Below, piece by piece: positions 33,473 through 42,046 of a DNA stretch of 64,000 nucleotides (its first letter is position 1; every line of letters begins with the position of its first letter). Below the pieces are notes generated by a model. The model had not been told where the DNA came from. It made no database searches and saw nothing but the letters and a program-made list of their open reading frames with translations. The DNA is from Sphingomonas sp. JC676 (GTDB taxonomy: Bacteria; Pseudomonadota; Alphaproteobacteria; Sphingomonadales; Sphingomonadaceae): positions 168,979 through 232,978 of the forward strand of contig NZ_JACTGR010000007.1 in assembly GCF_014489075.1 (NCBI RefSeq), written 5' to 3'. The position numbers and the translations under genes are program-made.

Positions 33473-34735
33473 CTAGCGGATCAGCACATCCCTGAACGGC
33501 GTGTCGGTACCGTCGATGCCGGGCTTGGCCGGCAGCCCCAGCAGGTCGCGCAGCAGCGGATAGACATCGACATTGTCGAACGGCGCCAGCTTGGCGGGAC
33601 GGAACGCCGGTCCGTGCGCGATGAACAAGGCCGCCATGTCCGGCGCCTGGTTGTCATAGCCATGGTTGCCGCCCGAGGACTTCTCCTTCGGCGGCTTCTC
33701 GGCGATCTGCCAGCCGGTCTCGGCGAGGCAGAGGATCGCCGGAATGCGCGGATTGGTGCCGTAGCGGAAGCGCGCGGGGATCTCGCTTTTGCGCCAGCAA
33801 TCCATGTGATCGCGATGCCCCAGCAGTGCCGTCTCGACCAGGGTTTGCTTGCCCGGCAGTGGATTGAGCACGGCATAGGGTCCGCTCTCGACCAGATGAT
33901 AGCTGTCCGCCGGCAGCCCGAGCAGCACGACGCGGTCGCTGCTCGTCGCGGCCATGCCGTGATCGGCGACGACCACCAGGTTCGCGGGCTGGCCCAGCGC
34001 TTCCAGCCCCGCCATCAGCTCGCCGATCCTTTTGTCGACGTCCGCCACCGCCTTGGTGGTGCGGGAATCCATCGGGCCGTAGCTATGGCCGGCGCTGTCC
34101 ACGGTGTCGAAATAGAGCGTCAGGAATTTCGGCCGGATCGCCGCGGGGCGGCGCAGCCAGTCGAGCAGGCCGTTGACCCGCTGCTTGCCGGTCAACGCCT
34201 GGTTGAACTGGGCCCAATCCTCGGGCCGCGTGCCGCCGCTGAGCTCATAGGGCCATTTATCGGCCTTGGTCGCGCCGATCGCCACATTCGATCCGGGCCA
34301 GAACAAGGTGCCGGCGCGGATGCCCGCCTTCTCGGCGTCCACCCAGATCGGCTCGGCGGCGCTCCACCAATAGGGATCGTCGGTCGCCATGGTGAAGGTC
34401 TCGCCCGGTCGGGCCGGATCCTCCATCTTGTTGGCGACGATGCCGTGATGATCGGGAACGAGCCCGGTCACCAGCGTCCAGTGATTGGGAAAGGTCTTGG
34501 ACGGGAAGCTCGGCCGCATCGCCGCGCTCGCGCCCTCCGCCGCCAGTCGCGACAGATTGGGTGTGACGCCGCGCTCGAGATAATCGGGCCGGAAGCCGTC
34601 GATCGAGACGAGGATCGTCACCGGCGCGCGGACTTCGGCGGCAACCGGAGGCGTCGGCGTCAGCGCCGGCGCGGTCGCGCAGGCCTGGAGCAGGGCGGCA
34701 AGCGCCGCGGCGGCGATCTTCGAATACCAGCGCAT
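33473..34735 (-). CDS. Nucleotide pyrophosphatase/phosphodiesterase (ENPP/alkaline phosphatase superfamily), lipoprotein
   Basis: A protein of about 420 residues with a lipoprotein-type signal (MRWYSKIAAAALAALLQAC). The catalytic core shows ILVSIDGFRPDYLERG with the first metal Asp, the nucleophile Thr in SFPSKTFPNHWTLVTGL, DTVDSAGHSYGP, VVVADHGMA and the late His in GNHGYDNQ. These zinc enzymes cleave phosphodiester or pyrophosphate bonds in the periplasm. Starts at 34756, 34747 and 34735 are possible. I prefer 34735, which has GGGG at a usable distance. Confidence 0.9.
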   Translation of the reverse strand: MRWYSKIAAAALAALLQACATAPALTPTPPVAAEVRAPVTILVSIDGFRPDYLERGVTPNLSRLAAEGASAAMRPSFPSKTFPNHWTLVTGLVPDHHGIVANKMEDPARPGETFTMATDDPYWWSAAEPIWVDAEKAGIRAGTLFWPGSNVAIGATKADKWPYELSGGTRPEDWAQFNQALTGKQRVNGLLDWLRRPAAIRPKFLTLYFDTVDSAGHSYGPMDSRTTKAVADVDKRIGELMAGLEALGQPANLVVVADHGMAATSSDRVVLLGLPADSYHLVESGPYAVLNPLPGKQTLVETALLGHRDHMDCWRKSEIPARFRYGTNPRIPAILCLAETGWQIAEKPPKEKSSGGNHGYDNQAPDMAALFIAHGPAFRPAKLAPFDNVDVYPLLRDLLGLPAKPGIDGTDTPFRDVLIR

Positions 34736-34774
34736 GGTGCGCCCCATGCTCCGCAATTGTTGCGAGGGAAAGAC

Positions 34775-36088
34775 CTATTGCCCTAGCGCCCACCGCGCGA
34801 ACAGCGTGTAGCTCAGCGGCGATTTGCCATAGGCCGCGTCCAGCGCCGCCGGCTTGGCATAGGCGGCGAGCGAACCGCCCAGCGCCAGCTCGGCCTCGCC
34901 GAGCGGGATGCGATAGGCATAACCGCCCTCGAAGCGCGTCACGCGGAACTTCACGTCGTGCAGCGGCGCGGCATGATCGGGGAAGAGCTCGTCATTGGCG
35001 ACATTCTCGACGCGCCCGAAGATGCTGTGATGGCGCGATAGGTCCCAGGTCGCCTCGCCGGTCCAGGCGGTCAGCGTCTCGCCGGGCACGCGGTCCTTCG
35101 CGGCGAAGGCGATCATCGCCGCGAGCCCCTTCCGTGCATAATGAACGCTCGCCGTGGTCCGCCGCTCGTCCTCGCCCGGATGCGTCGCCTCGGGCTCCTG
35201 CAGCCGCCCGGTGCTGACCTGCACCGCCCAGTTGGGCGTCGGCGTCCAGGTCGCGCGTACGCTCCAGCTGTCGAACCGGGGGGTGTCGATGTTCCAGCGC
35301 CTCTCGTCAGGCTCGCGGCCGTTGAACGCCGATCCCTCGATCTGGAAGGCCGATGCCTTCACCCCCGCGGTGACCACGCCATAAGTGATGTGCGTGCTGT
35401 CGAACCAATGGTGGCTGATCGGCGAGAGCACGAGATAGCGCGCCGATCGCCGGTGCATGAACGCGCTGGGCCCCAGCGCCGGCTCGGCCACCGGCCCGCC
35501 ATAGACGAACAGGCTAGTGTCCTTGGCGATGTCGACATCGACGCGCGCCGAGAGCTCCATGAACAGGTCGTGCGGATGCTGGCGGTCGACCAAGGGCTGG
35601 CCATGCGCCGTCTCGCCGCTGGCGAAGAGGTTGGGGTAGCCGCTCTGGCCCATCGCGGGCTCGAGGCTCATCATCGTGCGGAACTCAAGGCGCGCGCTGT
35701 CGCCCAGGTTGCGGCTGGCGCTCAGCATCGCCATCGATTCGACGAACGCCATGTCCTCACCGCGGGGCCCGCCCTGATCGGTGTAGACGCCGGTCAGCGC
35801 GCCATGGACCATCACCATCCAGTCGCCCGCCGGGATATGGATGCCGCGCATGCCGCCCTCGGCGCCCGGGAGCAAAGCGGTGCCCGATCCGGGTGAGGCA
35901 TTGGCGGACTCGGCCATGTCCATGCTCTGCATGCCCGCCATGTCGTGGTGCGCGGAATGGTCCTGTGGTGGATCCTGCTCCGGCGCGGGCGGGTCCATCT
36001 TCATGCCCGGCATGTCCTGCGCCGCGGCCGCCATCGGCAACATCAACGCGCCTGCGAGTGCGAGCATTCGGGGAGCGGGCATCGTCAT
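34775..36088 (-). CDS. Exported Met/His-rich envelope protein under MerR-type control
   Basis: A 437-residue exported protein (signal MTMPAPRMLALAGALMLPMA, cleavage near AAAQ). The first part of the mature chain is rich in Met, His and Asp (DMPGMKMDPP, HSAHHDMAGMQSMDMAE), a composition seen in copper-binding proteins. The rest has alternating beta strands (WAVQVSTGRLQEP, FRVTRFEGGYAYRIPLGEAELALGG) and may be an outer-membrane barrel. It is transcribed from a mer-type promoter at 36166-36197, divergent from merR. The name is not settled; metal (Cu) handling is inference from composition and control. Confidence 0.75.
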   Translation of the reverse strand: MTMPAPRMLALAGALMLPMAAAAQDMPGMKMDPPAPEQDPPQDHSAHHDMAGMQSMDMAESANASPGSGTALLPGAEGGMRGIHIPAGDWMVMVHGALTGVYTDQGGPRGEDMAFVESMAMLSASRNLGDSARLEFRTMMSLEPAMGQSGYPNLFASGETAHGQPLVDRQHPHDLFMELSARVDVDIAKDTSLFVYGGPVAEPALGPSAFMHRRSARYLVLSPISHHWFDSTHITYGVVTAGVKASAFQIEGSAFNGREPDERRWNIDTPRFDSWSVRATWTPTPNWAVQVSTGRLQEPEATHPGEDERRTTASVHYARKGLAAMIAFAAKDRVPGETLTAWTGEATWDLSRHHSIFGRVENVANDELFPDHAAPLHDVKFRVTRFEGGYAYRIPLGEAELALGGSLAAYAKPAALDAAYGKSPLSYTLFARWALGQ

Positions 36089-36165
36089 GCCAGCGGTGCT
36101 CCACGAAAGAGGAGCGCTGTCTTCTGATGTGTCGCGGTCATGCTTGTGTCCCTGGATCCGCCGGC

Positions 36166-36197
36166 GGTATAGCTCCCGTACCATAGTACGGAGTCAA
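36166..36197 (-). promoter_or_regulatory. MerR-type promoter with 19-bp spacer and dyad operator
   Basis: On the minus strand TTGACT (complement of 36192-36197) and CTATAC (complement of 36167-36172) are separated by 19 bases, the long spacer typical of promoters that MerR proteins untwist. Between them is an imperfect dyad, CTCCGTAC and GTACGGGAG on the minus strand. The half-sites are nearly the same as in the Tn21/Tn501 mer operator. It points to the envelope protein gene, and the merR start is 4 bases from the -35. Confidence 0.85.
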
Positions 36198-36200
36198 GCG

Positions 36201-36599
36201 ATGGCGGCCCTGACAATCGGAAAACTGGCGAATGAAGGTGGGGTGGGGGTCGAGACCGTGCGCTACTATCAGCGCCGCGGCCTGCTCGATACGCCCGAGC
36301 GCGCCGATCTCTATGGCGGGGTGCGACGCTATGGCGAGCCCGATGTGCGACGTCTCAAATTTATCCGCTCGGCCCAGGCGGCGGGCTTCACCCTCGATCA
36401 GATCGCCGAGCTGCTTGCGCTCGACGCCACCGATGACCGCACACGTGCCCGTGAGCTGGCGCGCGAGCGGATCGCGGCGCTCGAGGTGAAGATCGCGGAG
36501 ATGACGCGCGCGCGCGATGCACTCACCAGGCTGGCAAAGGAGTGCGGTGCAGGGGCGGCGGGTCCTTGCCCGATCATCACTGCTTTTGAGCACGGCTGA
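36201..36599 (+). CDS. MerR-family metal-responsive regulator
   Basis: A 132-residue regulator with the MerR helix-turn-helix (LTIGKLANEGGVGVETVRYYQRRGLL) and the dimer helix (ARELARERIAALEVKIAEMTRARDALTRLAKEC). The C-terminal CGAGAAGPCPII holds two Cys matching C117 and C126 of Hg sensor MerR, but the Cys at position 82 is missing (LLALDATDDRTRAR). So it is probably not a normal mercury sensor; Cu, Zn, Cd or an organomercurial remains possible. ATG 36201 lies next to the operator, which favours autoregulation. Confidence 0.85.
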   Translation: MAALTIGKLANEGGVGVETVRYYQRRGLLDTPERADLYGGVRRYGEPDVRRLKFIRSAQAAGFTLDQIAELLALDATDDRTRARELARERIAALEVKIAEMTRARDALTRLAKECGAGAAGPCPIITAFEHG

Positions 36600-36628
36600 C
36601 CGGCTTCGAGCCCGGCCAGCGCGCAGGT

Positions 36629-37690
36629 TCAGCGTGCTTCCAGCACCATGTTGAACGGCCCCTCGGTCGCGCGCCGCACAGTGGCGAAGCCGCCGTCGCG
36701 GATCACTTCGCTGAGCCGTGGCTCGCCTGCCTGCGCACCAAGGCCCTCGCCGACTTCCTGGTCGAGGGAAGTGGGGATGCAGATCATCGTCGAGGCGTTG
36801 TAATAGAGCCGGCCGACCGGGTTCATGTTCTGCGCGGGCGAATCGCCGGCAACGGGCTCGACGATCATCCAGCTGCCGCCCTCGGCAAGGATGCGGCGCA
36901 TATGCGCCGCGCAGCCACGCGGATCGCCCATGTCGTGCAGGCAGTCATACATGGTGACGAGGTCGAAGCCGCTCTCAGCGATCTCCTTGGCCTTGGCGAC
37001 CTCGAAGCGGACGCGATCGCCCAGGCCGTGACTCTGGGCATGACGCCGGGCTTCCTCGATCGACGGTTCGTGGAAATCGAAGCCGACGAAACGGCTCTCG
37101 GGATAGGCCTCCGCCATCAGCAGCGTGGAAAAGCCGACCCCGCAGCCGACATCGGCGACCTTGATACCCTCGCGCAGCCGCGCCTCGACGCCGTCCAGCG
37201 CGGGGATCCATGCCTGGACGATGTTGTTGACATAGCCCGGGCGGAAAAAGGCTCCGGTAGCGCAGAACAGGCAGCCGGCGTGATCGCCCCAGCGCACGCC
37301 GCTGCCGTTGCGGAAACACTCCTCGACCTTCGGCTCGGCCTCGATCATCGCCGCAACCAGCTCGAAGGCGCCGGGCAGGTAGACCGGGCTGTCCGGCACC
37401 GCGAACACCATCGCCTGTTCGGGCGACAGGTTGAAGCGCTCGGCCGCGGGGTCATAGTCGATATAGCCGTTGGCCGACTGTGCCAGCGCCCATTCGCGGA
37501 CATAGCGCTCGTGCAGCCCGCCCGCGCGTGCTGCCAGCTCAGCCGCGGTCGCCGGCCCTTGCTGGAGGGCTTCGAACAATCCGAGTCGCATACCCAGGCG
37601 GACCGTGGGGACGCTCATCGCGCCGCCCAGATCGCCGAGCATCTTGCCGACAAAGGCGTTCAGCTTTGCTTCGTCAATCGTTGTAGCCAT
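36629..37690 (-). CDS. SAM-dependent methyltransferase with winged-helix N terminus
   Basis: A 353-residue class I methyltransferase. Residues 10-100 form a winged-helix dimer domain (LGMRLGLFEALQQGPATAAELAARA, YVREWALAQSANGYI). Motif I is VADVGCGVGFSTLLMAE, the acidic loop is FVGFDFHEPSIEEARRHA, and motif II is VTMYDCLHDMGDP. The layout matches the Rv2258c/ubiE-like group. ATG 37690 has GGGAGG before it. The substrate is unknown, and it is not part of a visible pathway cluster. Confidence 0.85.
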   Translation of the reverse strand: MATTIDEAKLNAFVGKMLGDLGGAMSVPTVRLGMRLGLFEALQQGPATAAELAARAGGLHERYVREWALAQSANGYIDYDPAAERFNLSPEQAMVFAVPDSPVYLPGAFELVAAMIEAEPKVEECFRNGSGVRWGDHAGCLFCATGAFFRPGYVNNIVQAWIPALDGVEARLREGIKVADVGCGVGFSTLLMAEAYPESRFVGFDFHEPSIEEARRHAQSHGLGDRVRFEVAKAKEIAESGFDLVTMYDCLHDMGDPRGCAAHMRRILAEGGSWMIVEPVAGDSPAQNMNPVGRLYYNASTMICIPTSLDQEVGEGLGAQAGEPRLSEVIRDGGFATVRRATEGPFNMVLEAR

Positions 37691-37817
37691 CGCATGCCTC
37701 CCGCCGCGGGTGCGGCTCAGCGGATCATCGATGGCCCGATCTATATCATATTTGAGCAGGTGTGACGACGACGCGTGGGTCAGCTCGGCGCAAACTCCCT
37801 CGCGCCGCTGCCGTCCC

Positions 37818-38915
37818 TTAGCTGTGGAGGAAGTGCATCACGTCGCCGTCATGGACGACATAGGACTTGCCTTCCGCGCGCAGCTTGCCGCCTTCGCGTG
37901 CCCGTGCTTCGCCGCCCAAGGTGACGTAATCGTCATAGGCGATGGTCTCGGCGCGGATGAAGCCCTTCTCGAAATCGCTGTGGATCTCGCCCGCCGCCTC
38001 GGGCGCGGTCGCGCCGGTATGGACGGTCCAGGCGCGCGCTTCCTTGGGGCCGACGGTGAAGAAGGTCAGCAGGTGAAGCAATTTGTAGCCGGCGGTGATG
38101 ACGCGGGCGAGGCCGGTCTCCTCCAGCCCCAGCTCGGCGAGGAACTCGCCGCGGTCCTCGGGCGGCATCGTCGCGATCTCGGCCTCGATCGCGGCGGAGA
38201 CGACCACCGCCTCGGCGCCCTCGGCCCTGGCCTTCTCGAAAACGCGCGCGGATAGTTCGTTGCCGTGCGCCGCGTCTTCCTCGTTGACGTTGCAGACATA
38301 GAGCACGGGCTTGGCGGTCAGGAGCTGTGCCTGCGAGAAGACGCGCTTCTCCTCATCATCCTTGGGCATTGTCAGCCGCGCCGGCTTGCCTTCGCGCAGC
38401 AGCTCGAGCGCCTGGCCGAGCACGCTGGCGGCGATCTTGGACTCCTTGTCGCCCTGCTGGCCCTTCTTGATGTAATTGGGGACGCGCTTCTCCAGGCTCT
38501 CCAGATCGGCGAGCATCAGCTCGGTCTCGACCGTCTCGGCATCGGCGATCGGATCGACCTTGCCCTCGACATGGGTGACGTCGCCATTCTCGAAGCAGCG
38601 CAGAACGTGCACGACCGCGTCGACCTCGCGGATGTTGCCGAGGAACTGGTTGCCGAGACCTTCGCCCTTGGACGCGCCGCGCACCAGCCCGGCAATGTCG
38701 ACAAAGCCCAATTGCGTCTCGATGATCTTCTGCGAGCTGGCGATCTCGGCGAGCTTGTTCAGCCGCGGATCGGGCACTGCGACGTTACCGACGTTCGGCT
38801 CGATCGTGCAGAAGGGATAGTTTGCCGCCTGCGCCGCGGCGGTCTCGGTCAGCGCGTTGAAGAGCGTGGACTTGCCGACGTTGGGCAGGCCCACAATGCC
38901 GCAGCGAAAACCCAT
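37818..38915 (-). CDS. ychF: Ribosome-associated GTPase/ATPase YchF
   Basis: A 365-residue OBG-family P-loop protein, known to prefer ATP and to bind the ribosome. Seen are G1 GIVGLPNVGKSTLFNAL (residues 6-22), FCTIEPNVGNVAVPDPRL, DIAGLVRGASKGEGLGNQFL and the C-terminal TGS domain LLTFFTVGPKEARAWTVHTGATAPEAAGEIHSDFEKGF. Start ATG 38915 (MGFRCGIVG) is the family's own; an upstream in-frame ATG would add 35 unmatched residues. Confidence 0.96.
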   Translation of the reverse strand: MGFRCGIVGLPNVGKSTLFNALTETAAAQAANYPFCTIEPNVGNVAVPDPRLNKLAEIASSQKIIETQLGFVDIAGLVRGASKGEGLGNQFLGNIREVDAVVHVLRCFENGDVTHVEGKVDPIADAETVETELMLADLESLEKRVPNYIKKGQQGDKESKIAASVLGQALELLREGKPARLTMPKDDEEKRVFSQAQLLTAKPVLYVCNVNEEDAAHGNELSARVFEKARAEGAEAVVVSAAIEAEIATMPPEDRGEFLAELGLEETGLARVITAGYKLLHLLTFFTVGPKEARAWTVHTGATAPEAAGEIHSDFEKGFIRAETIAYDDYVTLGGEARAREGGKLRAEGKSYVVHDGDVMHFLHS

Positions 38916-39065
38916 GAGTGCAATGATCCTGTGATGTGTGGGAGCCGCCGGGCTTCCCATGAATGCGCGCTCGATAGGCGCAAAGCGCCGCGGTTTCCAG
39001 TCGGCGCGCGCTGCCAGCATGCCCCAAGGTAAACATCCGGTCTGGAGCCATGTTTCGCTGCCGGT

Positions 39066-39094
39066 TTGACTTGTCCCGCGCCCATGTCAGAATT
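39066..39094 (+). promoter_or_regulatory. Candidate sigma-70 promoter of the EF-hand lipoprotein gene
   Basis: TTGACT at 39066-39071 and AGAATT at 39089-39094 are 17 bases apart. GGAGAGGG and the ATG at 39123 follow. The spacing and the -35 are good; the -10 is only fair. Confidence 0.4.
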
Positions 39095-39122
39095 CCTTCA
39101 TAAAACAGGAGAGGGATGCAAC

Positions 39123-39695
39123 ATGATCAGAACGGGTAAACCCACGATCTTGATAGCGATGGGACTGATGCTGGGACTGGCAGCGTGCGAAGATAGTGCT
39201 GCCAACGCCAAGGCGGATGCAGAAGCCAAGGCAAATGCGGCCGCCGCCGAAAAGACCGCCAAGACCAAGGAGCGGGTCGCACACAATGTAGGCTGCCTCA
39301 CCGCGCTGCGCTGGCAGAAGGCCGCACTTTCGACCGCGGGTATCGGCGATCTGAAGATCTACGACGATTATTTCCACGAGAAGCTCGACACCGCGCTGGG
39401 GAGCCAGATGATCAGCGAACCGCCGGCGCCGATGCTCACGCGTTCGACGACGCAGGATTATCTCGACTGGGCCTATCCCGATCTGGTCAAGACGAAGTTC
39501 ACTGCCGGCAAGGACGCGGACGGTGACGGCACTGTCTCGAGCGCCGAACGCAATGGTGCCGGCTTCAACACGGTCGCGAGCTGTGTCCTGGAAGTCGCCG
39601 AGGCGGGGAAGGGTGCGCTGGCCGGCAGCGACAAGGTCGCACGCGCGACTAAAATCGAGGCGTTGCGCGGCCAGCTGAAGGACAAGGGCGTGTGA
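39123..39695 (+). CDS. Lipoprotein with an EF-hand-like loop
   Basis: A 190-residue lipoprotein (signal ILIAMGLMLGLAAC, lipobox LAAC). After an Ala/Lys-rich helix (AKADAEAKANAAAAEKTAKT) comes a globular part with HNVGCLTALRWQKAAL and a Ca-binding-type loop DADGDGTVSSAE, which fits the D-x-D-x-D-G-x-x-S-x-x-E pattern of EF-hands. One EF-hand alone may bind calcium weakly. A GC-rich hairpin follows the stop. No named family. Confidence 0.7.
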   Translation: MIRTGKPTILIAMGLMLGLAACEDSAANAKADAEAKANAAAAEKTAKTKERVAHNVGCLTALRWQKAALSTAGIGDLKIYDDYFHEKLDTALGSQMISEPPAPMLTRSTTQDYLDWAYPDLVKTKFTAGKDADGDGTVSSAERNGAGFNTVASCVLEVAEAGKGALAGSDKVARATKIEALRGQLKDKGV

Positions 39696-39702
39696 AACAC
39701 GC

Positions 39703-39727
39703 GCGGGGCGCGTCCTCGGCGCCCCGC
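39703..39727 (+). terminator. GC-rich hairpin after the EF-hand lipoprotein gene
   Basis: GCGGGGCG (39703-39710) pairs perfectly with CGCCCCGC (39720-39727) around a 9-base loop, 7 bases after the stop. No T run follows, so termination may be weak or the hairpin may protect the mRNA end. Confidence 0.5.
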
Positions 39728-39813
39728 AAGCCCTGAAATCGCCGCATTGCATCCGGAATACGCGCATCGCGACGCGCCACCGCTCGCGAAAGAATAACCG
39801 CGCCGTTCGTCGC

Positions 39814-39842
39814 TTGACGAGGACCCGTTCATCTGGGGTACA
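39814..39842 (+). promoter_or_regulatory. Candidate sigma-70 promoter of the TbpB-like lipoprotein gene
   Basis: TTGACG at 39814-39819 and GGTACA at 39837-39842 are 17 bases apart. The ATG at 39891 lies 49 bases downstream, with GAGGAGC before it. Confidence 0.45.
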
Positions 39843-39890
39843 GGGGCGACACGCCCTTTCGGCAGTTGAGTATCACGAGGAGCTTTCGGA

Positions 39891-40898
39891 ATGATTCGCC
39901 GTCACATCATCATGAGCGCCGCATTGGCTGCGTTTGCGCTTTCGAGCTGCAGCGGCGGCGACGATTCCAATCCGGCCCCGACACCGACGCCCAGCCCTTC
40001 GCCGACGCCAACGCCGTCGCCCACCTATGTCGCGCTGCCGCTTTCCACCGCGACGCAGTTCACCACCACATTCAACGCAGGGACCAGCTACACCGGTGAT
40101 CCGGCCGCCGGGGCGGTCACGCTGGGCGTGGTTGCTACCGAGATGGCGACGAGCCGTGTCAATCTGGCGCTCGATTCGGTGCTCGCCACTGGCACTTACG
40201 TGTTCCACGAGAACACCGAGGAATCGCGGTTCGTCAATGCGAACCTCATCACTGCGCCGAGCCCTGCGGTGACGGAATATGTCTTCCGCACCACCGATGC
40301 GGCGACCGCCGGCAAATTCTCGCAGGTCGAGTTCCTCAACAACACCATCCCGCCGCAGACCACAGGTGGCCCATCGGTGGTGACCAGCGACGCGACCCTG
40401 GCGCTTACCCGGTTGAGCTACGGCAATTGGTGGCGTGGCGATTCGACCGCGGGCCAGAAGCGCCTCACCTATACGATTTTCGGCTATCCGACCGTGCTGA
40501 CCGACATGCCGACCACCGGCACGGTCAATTACAATACGCGCGTCGTCGGCCGTCTGGTCAGCGTCGCGGGCGGCGCCACCACGATTTCGCGCGTGTCCGG
40601 CACGGTGACCACCAGCGTCAACTTCTCGACCGGCCTGGTCGACACGACGTTGACCCTGACGACGCTGGATGCGGGCGGTGCGGCGACCCCCTATATCACG
40701 CTCACCGCGCAGGGCGGGATCCTCGCAGGCCAGAACCAGTTCAGCGGCAGCCTCACCAATGGCGGTCCGTTGTCGGGCACGATCGCGGGCGGGTTCTTCG
40801 GTTCGCAGGGCGAGCAGATCGGCATCGTCTTCGCCGCCTCCGGCACGGTCGGCGGTGCCAACCAGCGCCTGATCGGCGAGATCGTCGGCAAGAAGTAA
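39891..40898 (+). CDS. Transferrin-binding-protein-B-like lipoprotein
   Basis: A 335-residue surface lipoprotein. The signal has lipobox ALSSC (Cys near residue 20), followed by a Pro/Thr/Ser linker (PTPTPSPSPTPTPSP). The C-terminal part NQFSGSLTNGGPLSGTIAGGFFGSQGEQIGIVF has the G-x-x-x-G-x-F-x-G-x-x-(G/A)-E-x-I-G-x-x-F pattern of TbpB barrel domains that often need a Slam protein to reach the surface. No Slam is encoded in the window. The ligand is unknown, not necessarily iron. Confidence 0.7.
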   Translation: MIRRHIIMSAALAAFALSSCSGGDDSNPAPTPTPSPSPTPTPSPTYVALPLSTATQFTTTFNAGTSYTGDPAAGAVTLGVVATEMATSRVNLALDSVLATGTYVFHENTEESRFVNANLITAPSPAVTEYVFRTTDAATAGKFSQVEFLNNTIPPQTTGGPSVVTSDATLALTRLSYGNWWRGDSTAGQKRLTYTIFGYPTVLTDMPTTGTVNYNTRVVGRLVSVAGGATTISRVSGTVTTSVNFSTGLVDTTLTLTTLDAGGAATPYITLTAQGGILAGQNQFSGSLTNGGPLSGTIAGGFFGSQGEQIGIVFAASGTVGGANQRLIGEIVGKK

Positions 40899-40924
40899 GC
40901 GTCCCTACAAGGACGAAGGATGTA

Positions 40925-40954
40925 GGGCTCCGGGAGACCGGGGCCCTTTTCTTT
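40925..40954 (+). terminator. Intrinsic terminator of the TbpB-like gene
   Basis: GGGCTCCGG pairs with CCGGGGCCC (one G-T pair) around GAGA, followed by TTTTCTTT. It starts 27 bases after the stop. Confidence 0.88.
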
Positions 40955-40998
40955 GTGCCGTAACCGATTGTTGAAACCGATCCGTGCAGAATTGCGCG

Positions 40999-41406
40999 AT
41001 GGACGGCGGCAAGAAATTCCTGATCGGTTTAGTCCTTGGGCCGATCGCCGTCGTCGCGATGTTCCTCGGCTGGCAAGTTACCTGGTACGTCCCGAGTGGC
41101 CGCATGGCCGCGGCTGCGCGTGCGGAGCGCTTCTCGGTGGACGCCCGTGCGGAGATGGCCCGGTTGCTCCGCTACTGCCGCAAGCGCGGCAGTAGCCATT
41201 TTCGCGCGGCGGAGATCGGCGTGCGATATCACAGCATCACCTCGTGGCGGAACGACGCGGGCTGGCTTGCGCGAACCGAGATCGATTGCACCGACGGTCA
41301 TGCTTGTGTCGTGCGCGCGAGCGCCTGGATTGCGGCGCCGATCGAAGGCGGCAGCTGCGGCATTTCCTCCTGGCTGGGAATCTCCCCTGAGCTGCGTCAG
41401 CTCTGA
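40999..41406 (+). CDS. Membrane-anchored protein, unknown function
   Basis: A 135-residue protein with one N-terminal helix (FLIGLVLGPIAVVAMFLGWQVTWYV) and a soluble part with four Cys (RYCRKRG, EIDCTDGHACVVR, GGSCGIS). Cys pairing outside the cytoplasm is likely. ATG 40999 is used; a GTG at 40984 is also in frame. Neither has a clear ribosome site. Its last 10 bases overlap the convergent pth gene. No family is recognised. Confidence 0.55.
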   Translation: MDGGKKFLIGLVLGPIAVVAMFLGWQVTWYVPSGRMAAAARAERFSVDARAEMARLLRYCRKRGSSHFRAAEIGVRYHSITSWRNDAGWLARTEIDCTDGHACVVRASAWIAAPIEGGSCGISSWLGISPELRQL

Positions 41407-41966
41407 AGCCTGAGCGCCACCTCGCTCATGAAGCGCGCGTCATTGCCTTCCGCCAACCAGGGCGCCTCGGCGGCGATCGCGCCGAGCATGTCGCTCAGCG
41501 GTTCGATCTCGGCCTTGGCGTAATTGCCCAGCACATAGCCGGTGACACGGTCCTTGTGTCCGGGATGGCCGATGCCGATCCGAACGCGGCGGAAATCGGG
41601 GCCGATATGCGCGTCGGTCGAGCGCAGGCCGTTATGCCCCGCCGTGCCACCGCCCAATTTCACCTTCACCTTGAACGGGACCAGATCGAGCTCGTCGTGG
41701 AAGACGGTGACGTCCGCCGGTGTCAGCTTGTAGAAGTCCATCGCCCCGCGCACCGCGCGGCCGCTCTCATTCATGAACGTACCGGGCTTGAGCAGCACGA
41801 GCTTCTCGGGTCCGATCCGCCCTTCCTGGGTCCATCCCTGGAACTGCTTCTTGGGCGCGGAGAAACCATGCACCTCGGCGATGGCGTCCAGGGCCATGAA
41901 CCCGACATTGTGCCGCTGCATCGCATATGTGGGGCCCGGATTGCCCAGACCGACCCAGAGCTGCAT
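41397..41966 (-). CDS. pth: Peptidyl-tRNA hydrolase
   Basis: A 189-residue enzyme that releases peptides from prematurely dropped peptidyl-tRNA. VGLGNPGPTYAMQRHNVGFMALD carries N9 and the catalytic H19; KPGTFMNESGRAV, FHDELDLVPFKVKVKLGGGTAGHNGLRS and RVRIGIGHPG are diagnostic. It lies after rplY on the same strand, the common rplY-pth order, though a terminator at 41981-42020 stands between them. Confidence 0.96.
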   Translation of the reverse strand: MQLWVGLGNPGPTYAMQRHNVGFMALDAIAEVHGFSAPKKQFQGWTQEGRIGPEKLVLLKPGTFMNESGRAVRGAMDFYKLTPADVTVFHDELDLVPFKVKVKLGGGTAGHNGLRSTDAHIGPDFRRVRIGIGHPGHKDRVTGYVLGNYAKAEIEPLSDMLGAIAAEAPWLAEGNDARFMSEVALRLQS

Positions 41967-41980
41967 CGCTCGAACCCCTA

Positions 41981-42020
41981 AAAAGAAAATCGCCCCCGCA
42001 CCTAGGGCGCGGAGGCGATT
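41981..42020 (-). terminator. Intrinsic terminator between rplY and pth
   Basis: AATCGCCCCCGC (41988-41999) and GCGGAGGCGATT (42009-42020) pair with one mismatch around a 9-base loop. On the minus strand a T-rich tract (complement of 41981-41989) follows the stem. The plus strand also has T after the stem, so it may work both ways. It should reduce read-through from rplY into pth. Confidence 0.82.
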
Positions 42021-42046
42021 TTTTGAACCTCGAAGTTCGAAGGGGC

